From assembly GCF_020521235.1 (NCBI RefSeq), contig NZ_BLAY01000018.1, forward strand, positions 1 through 64,000: a DNA stretch of 64,000 nucleotides, given 5' to 3'. The position numbers and the translations under genes were made by a program. This stretch comes from Microseira wollei NIES-4236 (GTDB lineage: Bacteria > Cyanobacteriota > Cyanobacteriia > Cyanobacteriales > Aerosakkonemataceae). Positions 1 through 9,701 of this stretch are shown here, piece after piece. Within the stretch, counting starts at the first letter, position 1, and each line of letters begins with the position of its first letter. Under the pieces are notes generated by a model. It was not told the origin of the DNA. It saw nothing but the letters and a program-made list of their open reading frames with translations, and made no database searches.

Positions 1-411
1 TCGATTATCCATAATTAGCAGCCGGGACACGGCATTATTAAAGTTATCTGTTTGTCGGAGATATCCTCAGATGCCGTGTCCCTACGCAACAACGGGGTAA
101 GGTTTTTTGATTACGGGCAATTCAACGGACATGATATTATTGGCGATCTTTGGCAATTACCCAGAAACTGTTGGTAAAACTTGCCCCTACACAAGCGAAA
201 GCCCCCCAAGGCATTAGGGGGTTGGGGGGATCGATGCGTCAGTACCGATCTAATCTCAAATCTAATATCATGTCCGGTCGATTATCCATAATTAGCAGCC
301 GGGACACGGCATTATTAAAGTTATCTGTTTGTCGGAGATATCCTCAGATGCCGTGTCCCTACGCAACAACGGGGTAAGGTTTTTTGATTACGGGCAATTC
401 AACGAACACGA
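1..411. repeat. 134-bp direct repeat pair with inner inverted arms
   Basis: Positions 1-134 recur almost unchanged at 278-411 (offset 277), differing only near the right edge. Inside each copy are 12-bp inverted arms (24-35 and 71-82 in the first copy) containing the motif GGGACACGGCAT and its complement. This resembles other palindromic interspersed elements in the window, such as the arms at 42251-42264 / 42304-42317. The whole stretch 1-440 shows no convincing gene; the short open frame over 150-377 is made largely of the repeat. Confidence 0.8.
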
Positions 412-440
412 TCTAAAATCTGCAATCTTCAATCTGCAAT

Positions 441-1067
441 CTAAATTTTCCTCGCCTGAATTACCTGCAAACTCCCGCCCGCATACAACTTAGGTTCCTT
501 CGCCTCAAAGCCGATTTCCTTAAGTAACCCAACTAAATCCGTATCTAACAACTGCCACGCTGTTTCCGTTTCAAACAATAACAAGAATACCGCTACCCCA
601 GGCCAAAATAACGGGTTCGTCGGGCGATGAAAATCTACCAAAGTGAAGATGCCCCCCGGTTTGAGAACCCGGTACACTTCCTGAATAATCTGCCGTAACT
701 GTTTTGGCCTCATCTCGTGCATCGCAACGCTGGTGTGTACCAGGTCAAATAAATTATCCGGAAACGGCATTTCTTCCGCCAATGCTTCCACATACTGTGC
801 TTGAGGAACATTTTTTTGCGCCCGCTCCAGGGATAGTGGAGAAGCATCCAATCCGGTAACATCTTGAGAGCGCTGCACTAGGACATAAGTCGCTTGACCG
901 CTGCCGCAACAAAGATCTAGCACCTTTGTATCCCCACGAATTATTAAGTCTTGTAAAGAAAGTATACGAAATCTTGCGGCACCGCCCACACTCAGGGCAG
1001 CAATAGCGGAAATTCCATCGTAAAGCCACTGATATCGGTAACTCCAGGTTCTTAAAATCGTTCCCAC
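441..1067 (-). CDS. Class I SAM-dependent methyltransferase
   Basis: The 208-residue product has a class I Rossmann methyltransferase core. Motif I reads VLDLCCGSGQ at about residues 49-58, followed by an acidic residue after strand 2 (GLDAS) and a Methyltransf_11-like body (AEEMPFPDNLFDLV). The substrate cannot be told from sequence; the UbiE/quinone type is the nearest broad family. The start is a GTG with a GGAGG nine bases upstream, which is better placed than the out-of-frame ATG further up. It is divergent from hemH with about 115 bp between them, so the two may share a promoter region. No functional link to hemH is shown. Confidence 0.8.
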   Translation of the reverse strand: MGTILRTWSYRYQWLYDGISAIAALSVGGAARFRILSLQDLIIRGDTKVLDLCCGSGQATYVLVQRSQDVTGLDASPLSLERAQKNVPQAQYVEALAEEMPFPDNLFDLVHTSVAMHEMRPKQLRQIIQEVYRVLKPGGIFTLVDFHRPTNPLFWPGVAVFLLLFETETAWQLLDTDLVGLLKEIGFEAKEPKLYAGGSLQVIQARKI

Positions 1068-1182
1068 GCCCCAATCCCTCCAAAAATTTTGTCATATTTG
1101 CTGTTACCCTTACCCACTATTAAGGTTATATTGTTAAAATCGGTAACGAAAATGAAATTTTTGTTGGGAAGTTGTCACCGTT

Positions 1183-2346
1183 ATGGCGCGTACTGGGGTT
1201 TTGCTGCTGAACTTGGGCGGGCCGGATCAACTCGATGATGTCCGACCCTTTCTGTTTAACCTGTTTTCCGATCCAGAGATTATTCGGCTGCCCTTTCCGT
1301 GGTTGCAGAAACCTCTAGCATGGCTGATTTCGACATCGCGGGCGAAAAAATCCCAAGAAAACTACCGTTCGATTGGCGGTGGTTCGCCGCTGCGCCGGAT
1401 TACAGAAGAACAGGCGCAGGCGCTGCAAGAGAGTTTAGAGCAAAAAGGGCAAGAGGCAGGGATTTACATCGGGATGCGGTACTGGCATCCATTTACTGAG
1501 GAAGCGATCGCTAGAATCAAACGCGATCGCATCGACCGCCTCGTCATCCTGCCCCTGTATCCCCAATTTTCCATCAGCACCAGCGGTTCCAGCTTCCGCC
1601 TTCTGGAAAAAATTTGGCAAGAAGACCCCTACCTGCGCCCGGTTAATTACACCGTTATTCGTTCCTGGTACGAACAACCCGGTTACCTGCAAGCAATGGC
1701 GCAGTTAATCGCCACCGAACTCGACCAATTTGAAAATCCCGACAACGTTCACATTTTCTTTAGCGCCCACGGCGTCCCAGTCAGCTACGTTGAAGAAGCA
1801 GGCGACCCCTACCAAAAAGAAATCGAGGCATGTACGTCCTTGATTATGGACACGCTAAACCGTCCCAATCCTTATACCCTGGCGTATCAAAGTCGCGTCG
1901 GCCCGGTGGAATGGCTCAAACCCTATACTGAAGAAGCCATTGTCGAACTCGGCAAAGACGGGGTGAAGGATATGGTCGTCGTGCCGATTAGCTTTGTTTC
2001 CGAGCATATCGAAACTTTAGAAGAAATCGACATCGAGTACCGGGAAGTCGCTGAAGAATCCGGCATCCACAACTTCCGCCGCGTCCCCGCCCTCAATACC
2101 CATCCCGTCTTTATAGATGCCCTCGCGGATTTGGTCGTGAATGCGCTCAACTCGCCCAAAGTCGAGTTATCGCAAGTAACACAAATGAAGAAAAAAGTCA
2201 AGATGTACCCCCAAGAAAGTTGGGAATGGGGTTTGACTCCTTCTGCGGAAGTGTGGAACGGACGGGTAGCGATGATTTTTCTAATTGCGTTAGTTGTAGA
2301 GTTAATCACAGGTCACGGCCCGCTGCACTTTGCTGGCTTATTGTAA
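1183..2346 (+). CDS. hemH: Ferrochelatase with C-terminal CAB-like membrane helix
   Basis: This enzyme inserts ferrous iron into protoporphyrin IX to make protoheme. The N-terminal ~320 residues match the ferrochelatase fold, from [11 protein letters not shown] at the start through the active-site region FSAHGVP at about residues 192-198 to the [14 protein letters not shown] segment. The last ~35 residues form the cyanobacterial and plastid-type extension: a WNGRVAM chlorophyll a/b-binding-like motif and one hydrophobic helix, which anchors the enzyme to thylakoids. Length (387 aa) is usual for cyanobacterial HemH. The ATG at 1183 gives the conserved N-terminus. The gene stands alone and is followed by a hairpin and T-run. 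Confidence 0.97.
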   Translation: MARTGVLLLNLGGPDQLDDVRPFLFNLFSDPEIIRLPFPWLQKPLAWLISTSRAKKSQENYRSIGGGSPLRRITEEQAQALQESLEQKGQEAGIYIGMRYWHPFTEEAIARIKRDRIDRLVILPLYPQFSISTSGSSFRLLEKIWQEDPYLRPVNYTVIRSWYEQPGYLQAMAQLIATELDQFENPDNVHIFFSAHGVPVSYVEEAGDPYQKEIEACTSLIMDTLNRPNPYTLAYQSRVGPVEWLKPYTEEAIVELGKDGVKDMVVVPISFVSEHIETLEEIDIEYREVAEESGIHNFRRVPALNTHPVFIDALADLVVNALNSPKVELSQVTQMKKKVKMYPQESWEWGLTPSAEVWNGRVAMIFLIALVVELITGHGPLHFAGLL

Positions 2347-2410
2347 CCTCTCCCCCAACCCCCACAAATCGCCAAGATCCCCCAGATTGAAATCTGGGGC
2401 TACACAAACG

Positions 2411-2434
2411 AAACCCGCCTGCGCGGGTTTTTTT
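2411..2434 (+). terminator. Rho-independent-type terminator after hemH
   Basis: An 8-bp perfect stem (AAACCCGC / GCGGGTTT) with a four-base loop is followed directly by a run of T. It lies 65 bp past the hemH stop. It sits inside a larger inverted repeat whose outer arms (GCTACACAAAC near 2399 and GTTTGTGTAGC near 2457) recur elsewhere as an interspersed element, so it may have arrived with that repeat. Confidence 0.7.
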
Positions 2435-2495
2435 AATAGTCCGCCCAGGCGGACTTTGTTTGTGTAGCGACAGGTTTCAACCTGTCGCGCTGGCG

Positions 2496-3227
2496 CTACT
2501 GAGAAATCGCCATTGCTTGACAAATAAAGGCTTCTACTTCCTCGCTATAAGGCTTTTGAAAGGTAGAAGGCCAGTTTTCTTGGTCTTGGTACAATTGATT
2601 GAGGCTTTCTCGGATAGCAGCATCGCCGCCAGTGAAGGCTTCTATTAATTGCGACCAACGTTTTGCTAGTGCTTGTGCTGTTTCGCTGGCTGGATCTGTG
2701 TCAGCACGTATCGCTTCTTCCACATCTTTAATTAGATCTTCCCAATCGCGCTGTCCTTTTTCCAGGACTTCCGGGGTAGCGCGAGTCGCGAGTTGCTGTT
2801 GTTGTTCGGGGGTGTAATATTTTTTCATCCATTCAGTATCGCTATACATTTCGATTACCTCGATAATCTGTTTGAAGGCTTCCCAATCGAAATCTTCACT
2901 GGAAGATAGGAGATTTTGGGCTTTGGCGATTGCTAAAATCGCCAAATCCAAATGACGGCGCTTTTCCTCGATAATTTGGCGTTGTAGATGCAGCGTTGTT
3001 TTAATATCGAAGCTATTTCCATCGAGAAGCTGTTTAATTTGTTTGAGAGAGAAACCGATGAATTTCAACGTCACGATTTGTTGGAGACGCGCCAGTTCCC
3101 CTTCCCCATATAAACGATGACCCGACGGAGTGTAGGCGCTTGGCTTGAGCAGTCCCAAACGGTCATAATAATGCAGCGTCCGGACTGTTACACCCGCGCG
3201 AAGGGCGAATTCATGCACCTTTGACAC
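2496..3227 (-). CDS. MerR-family regulator with TipAS-like effector domain
   Basis: The N-terminus is a MerR winged helix (HEFALRAGVTVRTLHYYDRL, then GHRLY and the IVTLKFIGFSLKQIKQLL segment), followed by a dimerisation helix. Residues ~115-240 look like a TipAS antibiotic-recognition domain, as in TipA-type activators that bind drugs and switch on resistance genes. The start is uncertain: the GTG at 3227 gives the usual SKVHEF N-terminus, and a GTG at 3218 has GGAG ten bases upstream. The open frame continues to 3245, but those codons lie in the end of the neighbouring IS200/IS605-type element, so the native promoter appears displaced. The target genes are unknown. Confidence 0.85.
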   Translation of the reverse strand: MSKVHEFALRAGVTVRTLHYYDRLGLLKPSAYTPSGHRLYGEGELARLQQIVTLKFIGFSLKQIKQLLDGNSFDIKTTLHLQRQIIEEKRRHLDLAILAIAKAQNLLSSSEDFDWEAFKQIIEVIEMYSDTEWMKKYYTPEQQQQLATRATPEVLEKGQRDWEDLIKDVEEAIRADTDPASETAQALAKRWSQLIEAFTGGDAAIRESLNQLYQDQENWPSTFQKPYSEEVEAFICQAMAISQ

Positions 3228-3258
3228 TCTCCGGTCTCTTGACACGGAGATTCTTGGT

Positions 3259-4456
3259 TCAGCGAGCGATCTTGCCCAGACTTGTTGCCAAATCCGGGTA
3301 GAGGATCTTCTCTACCCAAGCGTCAATTCCCGTGTGTCCCACGGTACTCATTAACTGATAACCAGTCTGCTTCAGCGCCTTATCCAAAATATTAATTGCC
3401 CCATTATGGTCGCGGTCCTTGACGCATCCACATTGACAAATATGGGTGCGAACAGACAGCGACTTTTTCACTATTTCACCGCAACTAGAACAATTCTGGC
3501 TGGTATATTGAGGTGGCACTCCCACCACCACTTTTCCATATACCTTACCCAAATACTCCAACCATTCGGTGAATTGCGACCAAGCAGCGTCGCTGATAGA
3601 CTTGGCTAAATGGTGATTCTTCACCATATTCTTCACTTGTAGTTTCTCAAACGCCACGAAATCCCTCGATTTCACCACGCACAATGCTGTCTTAACGGCA
3701 AAGTCTTTACGCTGGCGGGAAACTTTTAGATGCTTGCGCCCCAACCTTTTAATTGCCTTTCGGCGATTGTTGGAGCCTTTCTTTTTTTTAGAAACGCGAC
3801 GATGTAACCTTTTTAAAGCCTTCTCGCTATGGAGCAGATGGCGGGGATTCTCTACCTTGTTCCCTTCGGAATCGGTATAAAAGGCGGCTAATCCGACATC
3901 CAATCCAATGGTTTTACCAGTAGGCTTAACATCAATATTGCGTTCTGCTTGGATGACAAACTGAACGTAATAGCCATCGCTACGCCGCACTATTCTTACC
4001 CGTTTAATCTGCTCGATTTGGTAATAGTGGAGATCTCGCGTCCCGATCAGTTTTAACCTACCAATACCGCATTTATCGGTAAAGTTAATGTATTTGCGGT
4101 CGTCTGATAGCTTCCACGAGCGTGTTTTTGTATTCCACGGAGCGGTTGCGCTTCTGGAATTTGGGATAGCCTTTCTTTCCCGGTTTGCCAGACTTGCAGT
4201 TATCGTAAAATCGCTGCACCGAAAACGATGCTCGCTCGGTTGCTGCTTGTCTGGCTTGGGAATTAAGTTTATCTGCCAACTCGAATTCTTTGGCTAAGAT
4301 GGCGCTCTGCTTGCTAAATTCAGACAGTTTAACGCCACGATTGTCCATCCAAAATCTAATGGTTTTGTTGCGAATGAATTGAAATGTTCGGATCGCTTCG
4401 TCAATTGAACGGTACTGTTCAACTTTTCCTTTGATTTTGAATTCGTAGACAATCAT
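3259..4456 (-). pseudogene. tnpB: Frameshifted TnpB (IS200/IS605 OrfB)
   Basis: Two open frames form one TnpB. The N-terminal part (4456 down to about 4110) ends in an out-of-frame stop at 4085, while the other frame reads on continuously through TRSWKLSDDRKYINF and joins the C-terminal part. The two frames are offset by one base, so a single-base indel near 4110-4130 broke the gene. The C-terminal part keeps RuvC-like residues (GLDVGLAAF, FEKL and DRDHNGAINIL) and a zinc finger (CSSCG ... CQCG). TnpB proteins are RNA-guided nucleases linked to transposon maintenance; this one should be inactive unless the frameshift is a sequencing error. Confidence 0.85.
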
Positions 4457-4487
4457 GGCGTTGTTTCATCGACCTTTATTTATTGTA

Positions 4488-4528
4488 CAACCTGTCTTAG
4501 GGAGCTTGTACTCCCCTAAGACAGGTTG
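4488..4528. repeat. 15-bp-stem hairpin, probable IS left end
   Basis: CAACCTGTCTTAGGG at 4488-4502 pairs perfectly with 4514-4528 around an 11-base loop. It lies 32 bp upstream of the tnpB start, as subterminal hairpins do in IS200/IS605 elements. A second perfect hairpin, with a 14-bp stem, lies at 4572-4610. The rest of 4611-4877 holds no gene I can support; its right end is a short run of AATTAGC heptamers at 4861-4893. Confidence 0.6.
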
Positions 4529-4877
4529 CAACAAAACGTCATATGTGACTGCAACTAAAGTTGCTCGTGTCCGCTTTCATCCACGTCAATTTATTGCGTG
4601 GATGAAAGCGTCCCGCTCTTCTTAGGTAACAACGATTCGGTCGTGTTTTTCATCGGTCAACCTCCTACACATTTCGAGCGTAAACTCTGACGTAACGTCA
4701 GGTGCAAGCCTTTTTGCGGTAAAGAAAATATTCTTCCTCATTGTGATGGTGCCGTACTCTGCGGGCTAACGCACCCTACATAACTTGCACCAATCTCATA
4801 GCCTGCTGGGGAATTTATTCCCTGGCGGGCTAATGCCATAGGTGCAAGATCTCCACCTAGCAATTACCAATTAGCAA

Positions 4878-7800
4878 TTAGCAATTAGCATTAATTACTA
4901 AATCCAAAGCTGCCAATAATTCCTTTGCCGTGTAGGGTTTGTGTAAAAATGCTTGAACGCCAGCGCCAGTTGCTGCGGTTAGCTTACCGTTGGAGACGAG
5001 TCCGCTGGTAGCGATAATCTTGACCTGGGGGTTGATTTTTTGCAGGATGCCGATGGCGGTTAATCCATCCATACTGGGCATCATGATATCCATCAACACG
5101 ACGCTAATTTCATTTTGGCGCTGGGCGAAAAGCGCGATCGCTTCCACTCCATCCCTGGCGGTGAGAACCCGGTAATTGTGGGCTTCTAACGAGGCTGTGG
5201 TAATCTCCTGAATCGATGTTTCATCATCCACAACCAGAATCAATTCTCCTTGTCCTCGCGGTAGGTTCAAGTCTTCTGTTTGCTGCGTTACCGTTGCCGC
5301 CACCGCTGGTAAGTACACCTTAAATTGGCTACCACGTCCCACCTCGCTGCTGACATTGACAAAACCACCGTGGCTTTTCACAATGCCCAGAACGGTGGAA
5401 AGTCCTAATCCAGTGCCTTTGCCCACTTCTTTAGTGGTGAAAAAGGGTTCAAAAATTCGCTCTAATTGTTCTTCAGAAATGCCAACTCCCGTATCCGAAA
5501 TGGCGATCGCCACATAGGGACCAACTTGGGCATTTAGATTCATGCGGGCATAGTTTTCATCAATCAATATATTTTCCGCAGACAGATCTAGAGTACCGCC
5601 ATCGGGCATGGCATCACCAGCATTAACGCAGAGATTCATCAACACCTGATGCAGTTGGGTGGCATCGGCGCTAACCGTCCAAAGTTCCCTCGTTGGTATA
5701 TTTGTGCGGACTTCGATTGATTTGGAAAATGTCCTTTTGATAATTTGCTCGATTTCTAACAGTAGGTGTTCCAGTTGTACGGGAACCCGCTTGCCTTCAA
5801 CTCCCCGTGCAAAGGATAAAACTTGCTTGACCAACTCAGCGCCCCGTTTGGCATTGATTTCTATCAGTCCAAACAGTTTCTGAGATTGGGCGTCGGTGAT
5901 TCTGTCTTTCAACATTTGCGACGATAGCAGAATTGGCGTCAGCATATTGTTGAGGTCGTGGGCAATGCCGCCTGCTAGAGTGCCGAGACTTTCCAGGCGT
6001 TGGGCGCGGAGAAACTGTTGCTCGAGTTGTTTTTTTGCGGTGATGTCGGTGTCAACAATGAGGATAGATTTGGGTTGTCCTACTTCGTCGCCTACAAGAG
6101 TCCAGCGACTTTCCACCAGCACATCTTTTCCCGATTTTGTTACTTTCTGCAATTCACCTTGCCACGAACCTTGCTCAATAATGTTTGTCAGCGCCTGTTC
6201 GAGTTGGGATGAAATTTGCTTGTGTAAAAGCCGATTGGCATTTTTTCCCATCGCTTCCGATCTTTGCCAGCCGTACAAATCCTCGGCACCTTTGTTCCAA
6301 TATAAGATTTGGCCTGCCATATCTCGCACAAAAATAGCATTTGTGGCAACATCAAGCAGGGCTGCTTGTTCGCGGATTTTCTGTTCAGCCCGTTTGCGTT
6401 CGGCAAGTTCGATTTGTGTTTGTTGGAACAGGGTAGATTGCTGAATCGCAATTCCTACCTGAGTTGCCAGTTGTTTGAGTAAATCGATTTCCAAAGGCTG
6501 CCACTGGCGAGGTACCCGACAGTGATGGGCAATTAACAGCCCCCACAATTGGGTATTTTGGATGGGAGAATTCTCCTGGATTCCTGGGGCGGACATCCCC
6601 GGATATTCCCGGCTTTCTATTAATATGGGAACGACTAGATTTGCCCTGACTTGAAACTGAGCTAAAAATTCAATGTAACAAGTCTCGATCTCCTCGGCGT
6701 AAATATCGGAGTGCAGGGAAATCGCACCTTGCCGATAGGGTTCAATATATTTTTCCCTAAAGCAAGGGTCATTGATCGGCGTTGACAGGATGGCAACCCA
6801 CTCAGAAGCAACAGATTCCACAATTACCCTGCCACTCCAGTCTGGATCAAAGCGGAAAATAACGACGCGATCGCACTCCAGAAATTGCCGCACTTCTTCT
6901 ACTGTCGTCTGGAGAATTTCATCCAAGTTGAGGGATTGACGAATGCGTAAAGCCATTTGCGTCACCAGTCGCTGCTGCTGGTATTGCTGTTGCAGCAGGG
7001 TATTGGCTTGGGACAATTCGGCTGTTCGTTCTTCTACTCGGATTTCTAATCGATCCCGTGCCGCCTGCAACTGCTTCTCCATTTGTTTGGGAATGCTGAT
7101 GTCGCGGATTAGCCAGCGCAGACCGATTTGCTCCCCCTGTAAATCCCTGATACTGGTGACAGCAAGCATAGCAGGGAAAGGGTCGCCATCCCGTGGCTGG
7201 AGGTGAACTTCCCAGTTCTGCACTTGCTGCAACTGCGCCAACTGAGTCCGAAACCTCTGGCGTTCTTGCTTGACAATAAAGATGCTCAGTGATTTGCCAA
7301 TTAAACGCTGTTGGTTTACGCCCAACAAGCTGGCAGCTGCACGGTTAGCTTCTTGAATATTTCCCTTGACATCTGTGACTAAATACCCATCTGGGGCGAA
7401 CTCGAACAAATCCTGGTAACGCTGGCGTTCCAACTCGATTGCTTGCTGACTTATCAGCAGTTCTTCGTTCTGCTGGCGCAGTTCTTCTTCGGCAACTTGC
7501 AGTTCTTCCAGCATTGTTTCCAATTCTTCCTGGGTTTGCTGGAGTTCGGCGGTTCGTTGTGCTACTCGTATTTCTAACTCGTCACGCGCTTGTTGCAGTG
7601 CCTGTTGTGCTTGAGCGCGATTGCTAATATCTTGGATCGCCAAGATCAAATAATTGGGATCGCCATTTGGTTTGCGGGTGAGGGAAACAGTCACATCCAC
7701 CAGAACGCAAGTACCATTTTTGCGAATGCAGCGCTGCTCGAACGAGTAGGTTTCGATTTCTCCCGCCAATAGGCGGTAGAAGTCGTTTATATCCGCATCC

Positions 7801-8384
7801 ACGTCATCGGGATGGGTGATTTCTTGCCAGCTTCGCCCTAGCAATTCGGCGCGACTATACCCCACAATGTCGCAAAGCCTTTGGTTGACCTGGAACCATT
7901 TTCTATCGGGTCCGACAAGAGCCATCCCTACAGCAGCTTGCTCAAATGTAGCCTGAAAGCGGGCTTCCCTCGCTTCTAACTGCTGTTGCAACTGAGTTTG
8001 TTCTATAACATTGCCAATGGCAATCCGAAGATTTGCAGGCGTGATTTTGTCTTTAACTAAATAGTCCTTGGCGCCGCTTTTGATTGCCTGCACTGCGTTC
8101 GCTTCATTCCCCTGACCAGTTAGTATTATCGCAGGCAAGTTCGTTTGGCCTAGCTGTGTTTTCAATTTCTCCAAAAACTCCAGCCCATTCATATCTGGCA
8201 GCAAAAATTCCAGTAAAATGGCATCTGGCTGCACCTCTTCGCACAAAGCTAGCCCAGTTTCCCCGTCCTCTGCCTCAAAAATCCTGTATGTAGATTGCTC
8301 ATCCCCCAGCAGGTAGCGGCGAATTGTTTCCCGGTCTGCGGGCGAATCATCCACAATCGCGATCGTCTTTCGTTTTTCTCTCAT
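4878..8384 (-). CDS. Hybrid sensor histidine kinase (REC-PAS-PAS-GAF-PAS-HisKA-HATPase-REC)
   Basis: A large multi-domain signalling protein of 1168 residues. In order: an N-terminal receiver domain (~5-120), PAS (~145-265), coiled coil, PAS (~335-455), coiled coil, GAF (~480-650), PAS (~680-800), HisKA with GGIAHDLNN as the H box, HATPase (N box NQVLMNLCVNAGDAMP; GTGLGLS), and a C-terminal receiver with a normal phosphoacceptor (VVLMDIMMPSMDG). The N-terminal receiver has Glu at the usual Asp site (ILLEFLLPDMNG, residue 59). I chose the ATG at 8384, which has GGAG six bases upstream. The longer open frame to 8507 is encoded by an interspersed repeat. Transmembrane helices are absent, so it is cytoplasmic. 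The signal is unknown. Confidence 0.9.
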   Translation of the reverse strand: MREKRKTIAIVDDSPADRETIRRYLLGDEQSTYRIFEAEDGETGLALCEEVQPDAILLEFLLPDMNGLEFLEKLKTQLGQTNLPAIILTGQGNEANAVQAIKSGAKDYLVKDKITPANLRIAIGNVIEQTQLQQQLEAREARFQATFEQAAVGMALVGPDRKWFQVNQRLCDIVGYSRAELLGRSWQEITHPDDVDADINDFYRLLAGEIETYSFEQRCIRKNGTCVLVDVTVSLTRKPNGDPNYLILAIQDISNRAQAQQALQQARDELEIRVAQRTAELQQTQEELETMLEELQVAEEELRQQNEELLISQQAIELERQRYQDLFEFAPDGYLVTDVKGNIQEANRAAASLLGVNQQRLIGKSLSIFIVKQERQRFRTQLAQLQQVQNWEVHLQPRDGDPFPAMLAVTSIRDLQGEQIGLRWLIRDISIPKQMEKQLQAARDRLEIRVEERTAELSQANTLLQQQYQQQRLVTQMALRIRQSLNLDEILQTTVEEVRQFLECDRVVIFRFDPDWSGRVIVESVASEWVAILSTPINDPCFREKYIEPYRQGAISLHSDIYAEEIETCYIEFLAQFQVRANLVVPILIESREYPGMSAPGIQENSPIQNTQLWGLLIAHHCRVPRQWQPLEIDLLKQLATQVGIAIQQSTLFQQTQIELAERKRAEQKIREQAALLDVATNAIFVRDMAGQILYWNKGAEDLYGWQRSEAMGKNANRLLHKQISSQLEQALTNIIEQGSWQGELQKVTKSGKDVLVESRWTLVGDEVGQPKSILIVDTDITAKKQLEQQFLRAQRLESLGTLAGGIAHDLNNMLTPILLSSQMLKDRITDAQSQKLFGLIEINAKRGAELVKQVLSFARGVEGKRVPVQLEHLLLEIEQIIKRTFSKSIEVRTNIPTRELWTVSADATQLHQVLMNLCVNAGDAMPDGGTLDLSAENILIDENYARMNLNAQVGPYVAIAISDTGVGISEEQLERIFEPFFTTKEVGKGTGLGLSTVLGIVKSHGGFVNVSSEVGRGSQFKVYLPAVAATVTQQTEDLNLPRGQGELILVVDDETSIQEITTASLEAHNYRVLTARDGVEAIALFAQRQNEISVVLMDIMMPSMDGLTAIGILQKINPQVKIIATSGLVSNGKLTAATGAGVQAFLHKPYTAKELLAALDLVINANC

Positions 8385-8460
8385 GAGATTCTCCCTGCTG
8401 GCAGCAATTTGGCGATTGACAGGTTTAGGTATATTATCAAGCAGGCTATAGCTTTCAGAT

Positions 8461-8550
8461 CTTACGCAAAGAAACCCGGTTTCTATGAAAAATCGTTGGT
8501 TTGGCAATCAGAGATCAAGGTTGAAACCGGGTTTCTGGCCTCGTCGTGAG
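8461..8550. repeat. MITE-like element with GAAACCCGGTTTC arms
   Basis: A ~90-bp unit starts with CTTACGCAAAGAAACCCGG and ends with GAAACCGGGTTTCTGGCCTCG, with the two arms forming an inverted repeat. Near full-length relatives occur at 28974-29068 and 42081-42178. Shorter or decayed copies occur at 9723-9836, 9951-9975, 18665-18703, 36676-36732, 52928-52983, 56262-56290 and 57132-57189. No coding capacity is seen, so it is a non-autonomous interspersed repeat. Confidence 0.75.
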
Positions 8551-8603
8551 TAAATCCCGATCAAGCAGGCTATGGCTTTCAGATCTATTGAGCTAGAGTT
8601 TAG

Positions 8604-9701
8604 ATGAATCGGATCTTTACACCTCTCCAACAATTTCTACTCACTTGGCTGCTCGTTTTAATTACGGGTTGGTTGACACTTGTAGCACTTAGTTACGTGG
8701 GCGAAACGATTAGTATTTTGCTCACAGCAGCGCTGATTGCTTTTCTACTTAACTACACCGTGGCGGTGCTGCAACGGTTTTTACCTCGAACTGTGGCGGC
8801 GCTACTCGTTTATTTATTCGCTGCCATTGTTGTGACGCTGATTGGCCTAACCGTCGTGCCACCTGTATTTAATCAAGCGCGACAATTGGTGAATAATTTC
8901 CCTTCGTTGTTAGAGTCGGCGCGGCAGCAATTATCCGAATTTCAAACTTGGAGTACAGAGCATAATTTGCCCTTTGATGTCAAGGGATTGGCGTTTCAGG
9001 TATTAGAAAGAATCCAAGCGCAGGCGCAAGCGATCGCCTCCAGAGGTTTCGGCTTAGTCTTAGGAACGTTTAACTGGTTTTTAGACTTAATTTTGATTAT
9101 TGTGATCTCGTTTTACATGCTCGTCGATGGCGAGCGCTTGTGGCAGGGAATTACCAGTCTTTTTTCGCCGCGTATTCAAACCGGGTTAACCGAATCCTTG
9201 CAACGAAATCTGCGGCAGTTTGTTTCCGGACAACTGTTGTTAGGCTTATTTATGGCAACGACTTTAACCCTGGTATTTTTAGCGTTACGAGTGCCTTTCT
9301 TCCTGTTATTTGCCGTGTTTATCGGGATAATGGAAGTGATTCCGTTTATTGGGGCGACGTTAGGAATTGCTACGGTTGTAATTGTAGTGGCGTTTATCGA
9401 TTGGTGGTTGGCATTGGAGGTTTTAGCGGTGGCGATCGCATTACAACAAATCAAAGATAATTTAGTCGCCCCTCGCATCATGGGCAATCTCACAGGATTA
9501 TCCCCCGTGGTCATATTTGTGTCGTTACTAATAGGCGCGAGAGTTGGAGGAATATTAGGCGTAATTCTGGCAATTCCCCTCACGGGTGTAATCAAAAGTT
9601 TGGCTGAAATTGTTTTAGATCCGACGCTACCACCCCAAACGGGAGAATTTTTCCAAAACCCCTTTCACAAGGATGTATCAGATTCCGAGCATGGGGTATA
9701 G
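8604..9701 (+). CDS. AI-2E family transporter (PerM/TqsA-like)
   Basis: The 365-residue protein is strongly hydrophobic, with paired N-terminal helices, a central soluble stretch (~95-155), and a helical C-terminal half including the family segment LQQIKDNLVAPRIMGNLTGL followed by SPVVIFVSLLIGARVGGILG. These mark the AI-2E exporter family (older name UPF0118/DUF20). Members have been tied to autoinducer-2 export or sodium/proton antiport, so the cargo here cannot be named. It sits in the inner membrane. It stands divergent from the hybrid kinase with a repeat-filled spacer. Confidence 0.85.
   Translation: MNRIFTPLQQFLLTWLLVLITGWLTLVALSYVGETISILLTAALIAFLLNYTVAVLQRFLPRTVAALLVYLFAAIVVTLIGLTVVPPVFNQARQLVNNFPSLLESARQQLSEFQTWSTEHNLPFDVKGLAFQVLERIQAQAQAIASRGFGLVLGTFNWFLDLILIIVISFYMLVDGERLWQGITSLFSPRIQTGLTESLQRNLRQFVSGQLLLGLFMATTLTLVFLALRVPFFLLFAVFIGIMEVIPFIGATLGIATVVIVVAFIDWWLALEVLAVAIALQQIKDNLVAPRIMGNLTGLSPVVIFVSLLIGARVGGILGVILAIPLTGVIKSLAEIVLDPTLPPQTGEFFQNPFHKDVSDSEHGV

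Larger units (their letters stand above)
3222..4610 (-). mobile_element. IS200/IS605-family element with frameshifted tnpB
   Basis: The element carries only a tnpB-like gene, no Y1 transposase tnpA. On the low-coordinate side, an imperfect hairpin CTCCG-TGTCAAGAGAC-CGGAG (about 3228-3248) followed by GTGTCAA looks like a typical right end of this family. On the high side two strong hairpins occur at 4488-4528 (15-bp stem) and 4572-4610 (14-bp stem); one of them is probably the left-end hairpin. Exact boundaries are therefore uncertain. The right end touches the 5' end of the MerR gene. Confidence 0.65.

Noticed and set aside
150-377. 75-codon frame at the window start
   Set aside because: Made largely of the 134-bp direct repeat; no start signal or family features.
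5896-6444. 182-codon plus-strand frame opposite the hybrid kinase
   Set aside because: It is antisense to a well-supported kinase gene and has no domain features.
8385-8507. 41-residue N-terminal extension of the hybrid kinase
   Set aside because: It is coded by a MITE-like repeat, and the ATG at 8384 has a good GGAG.
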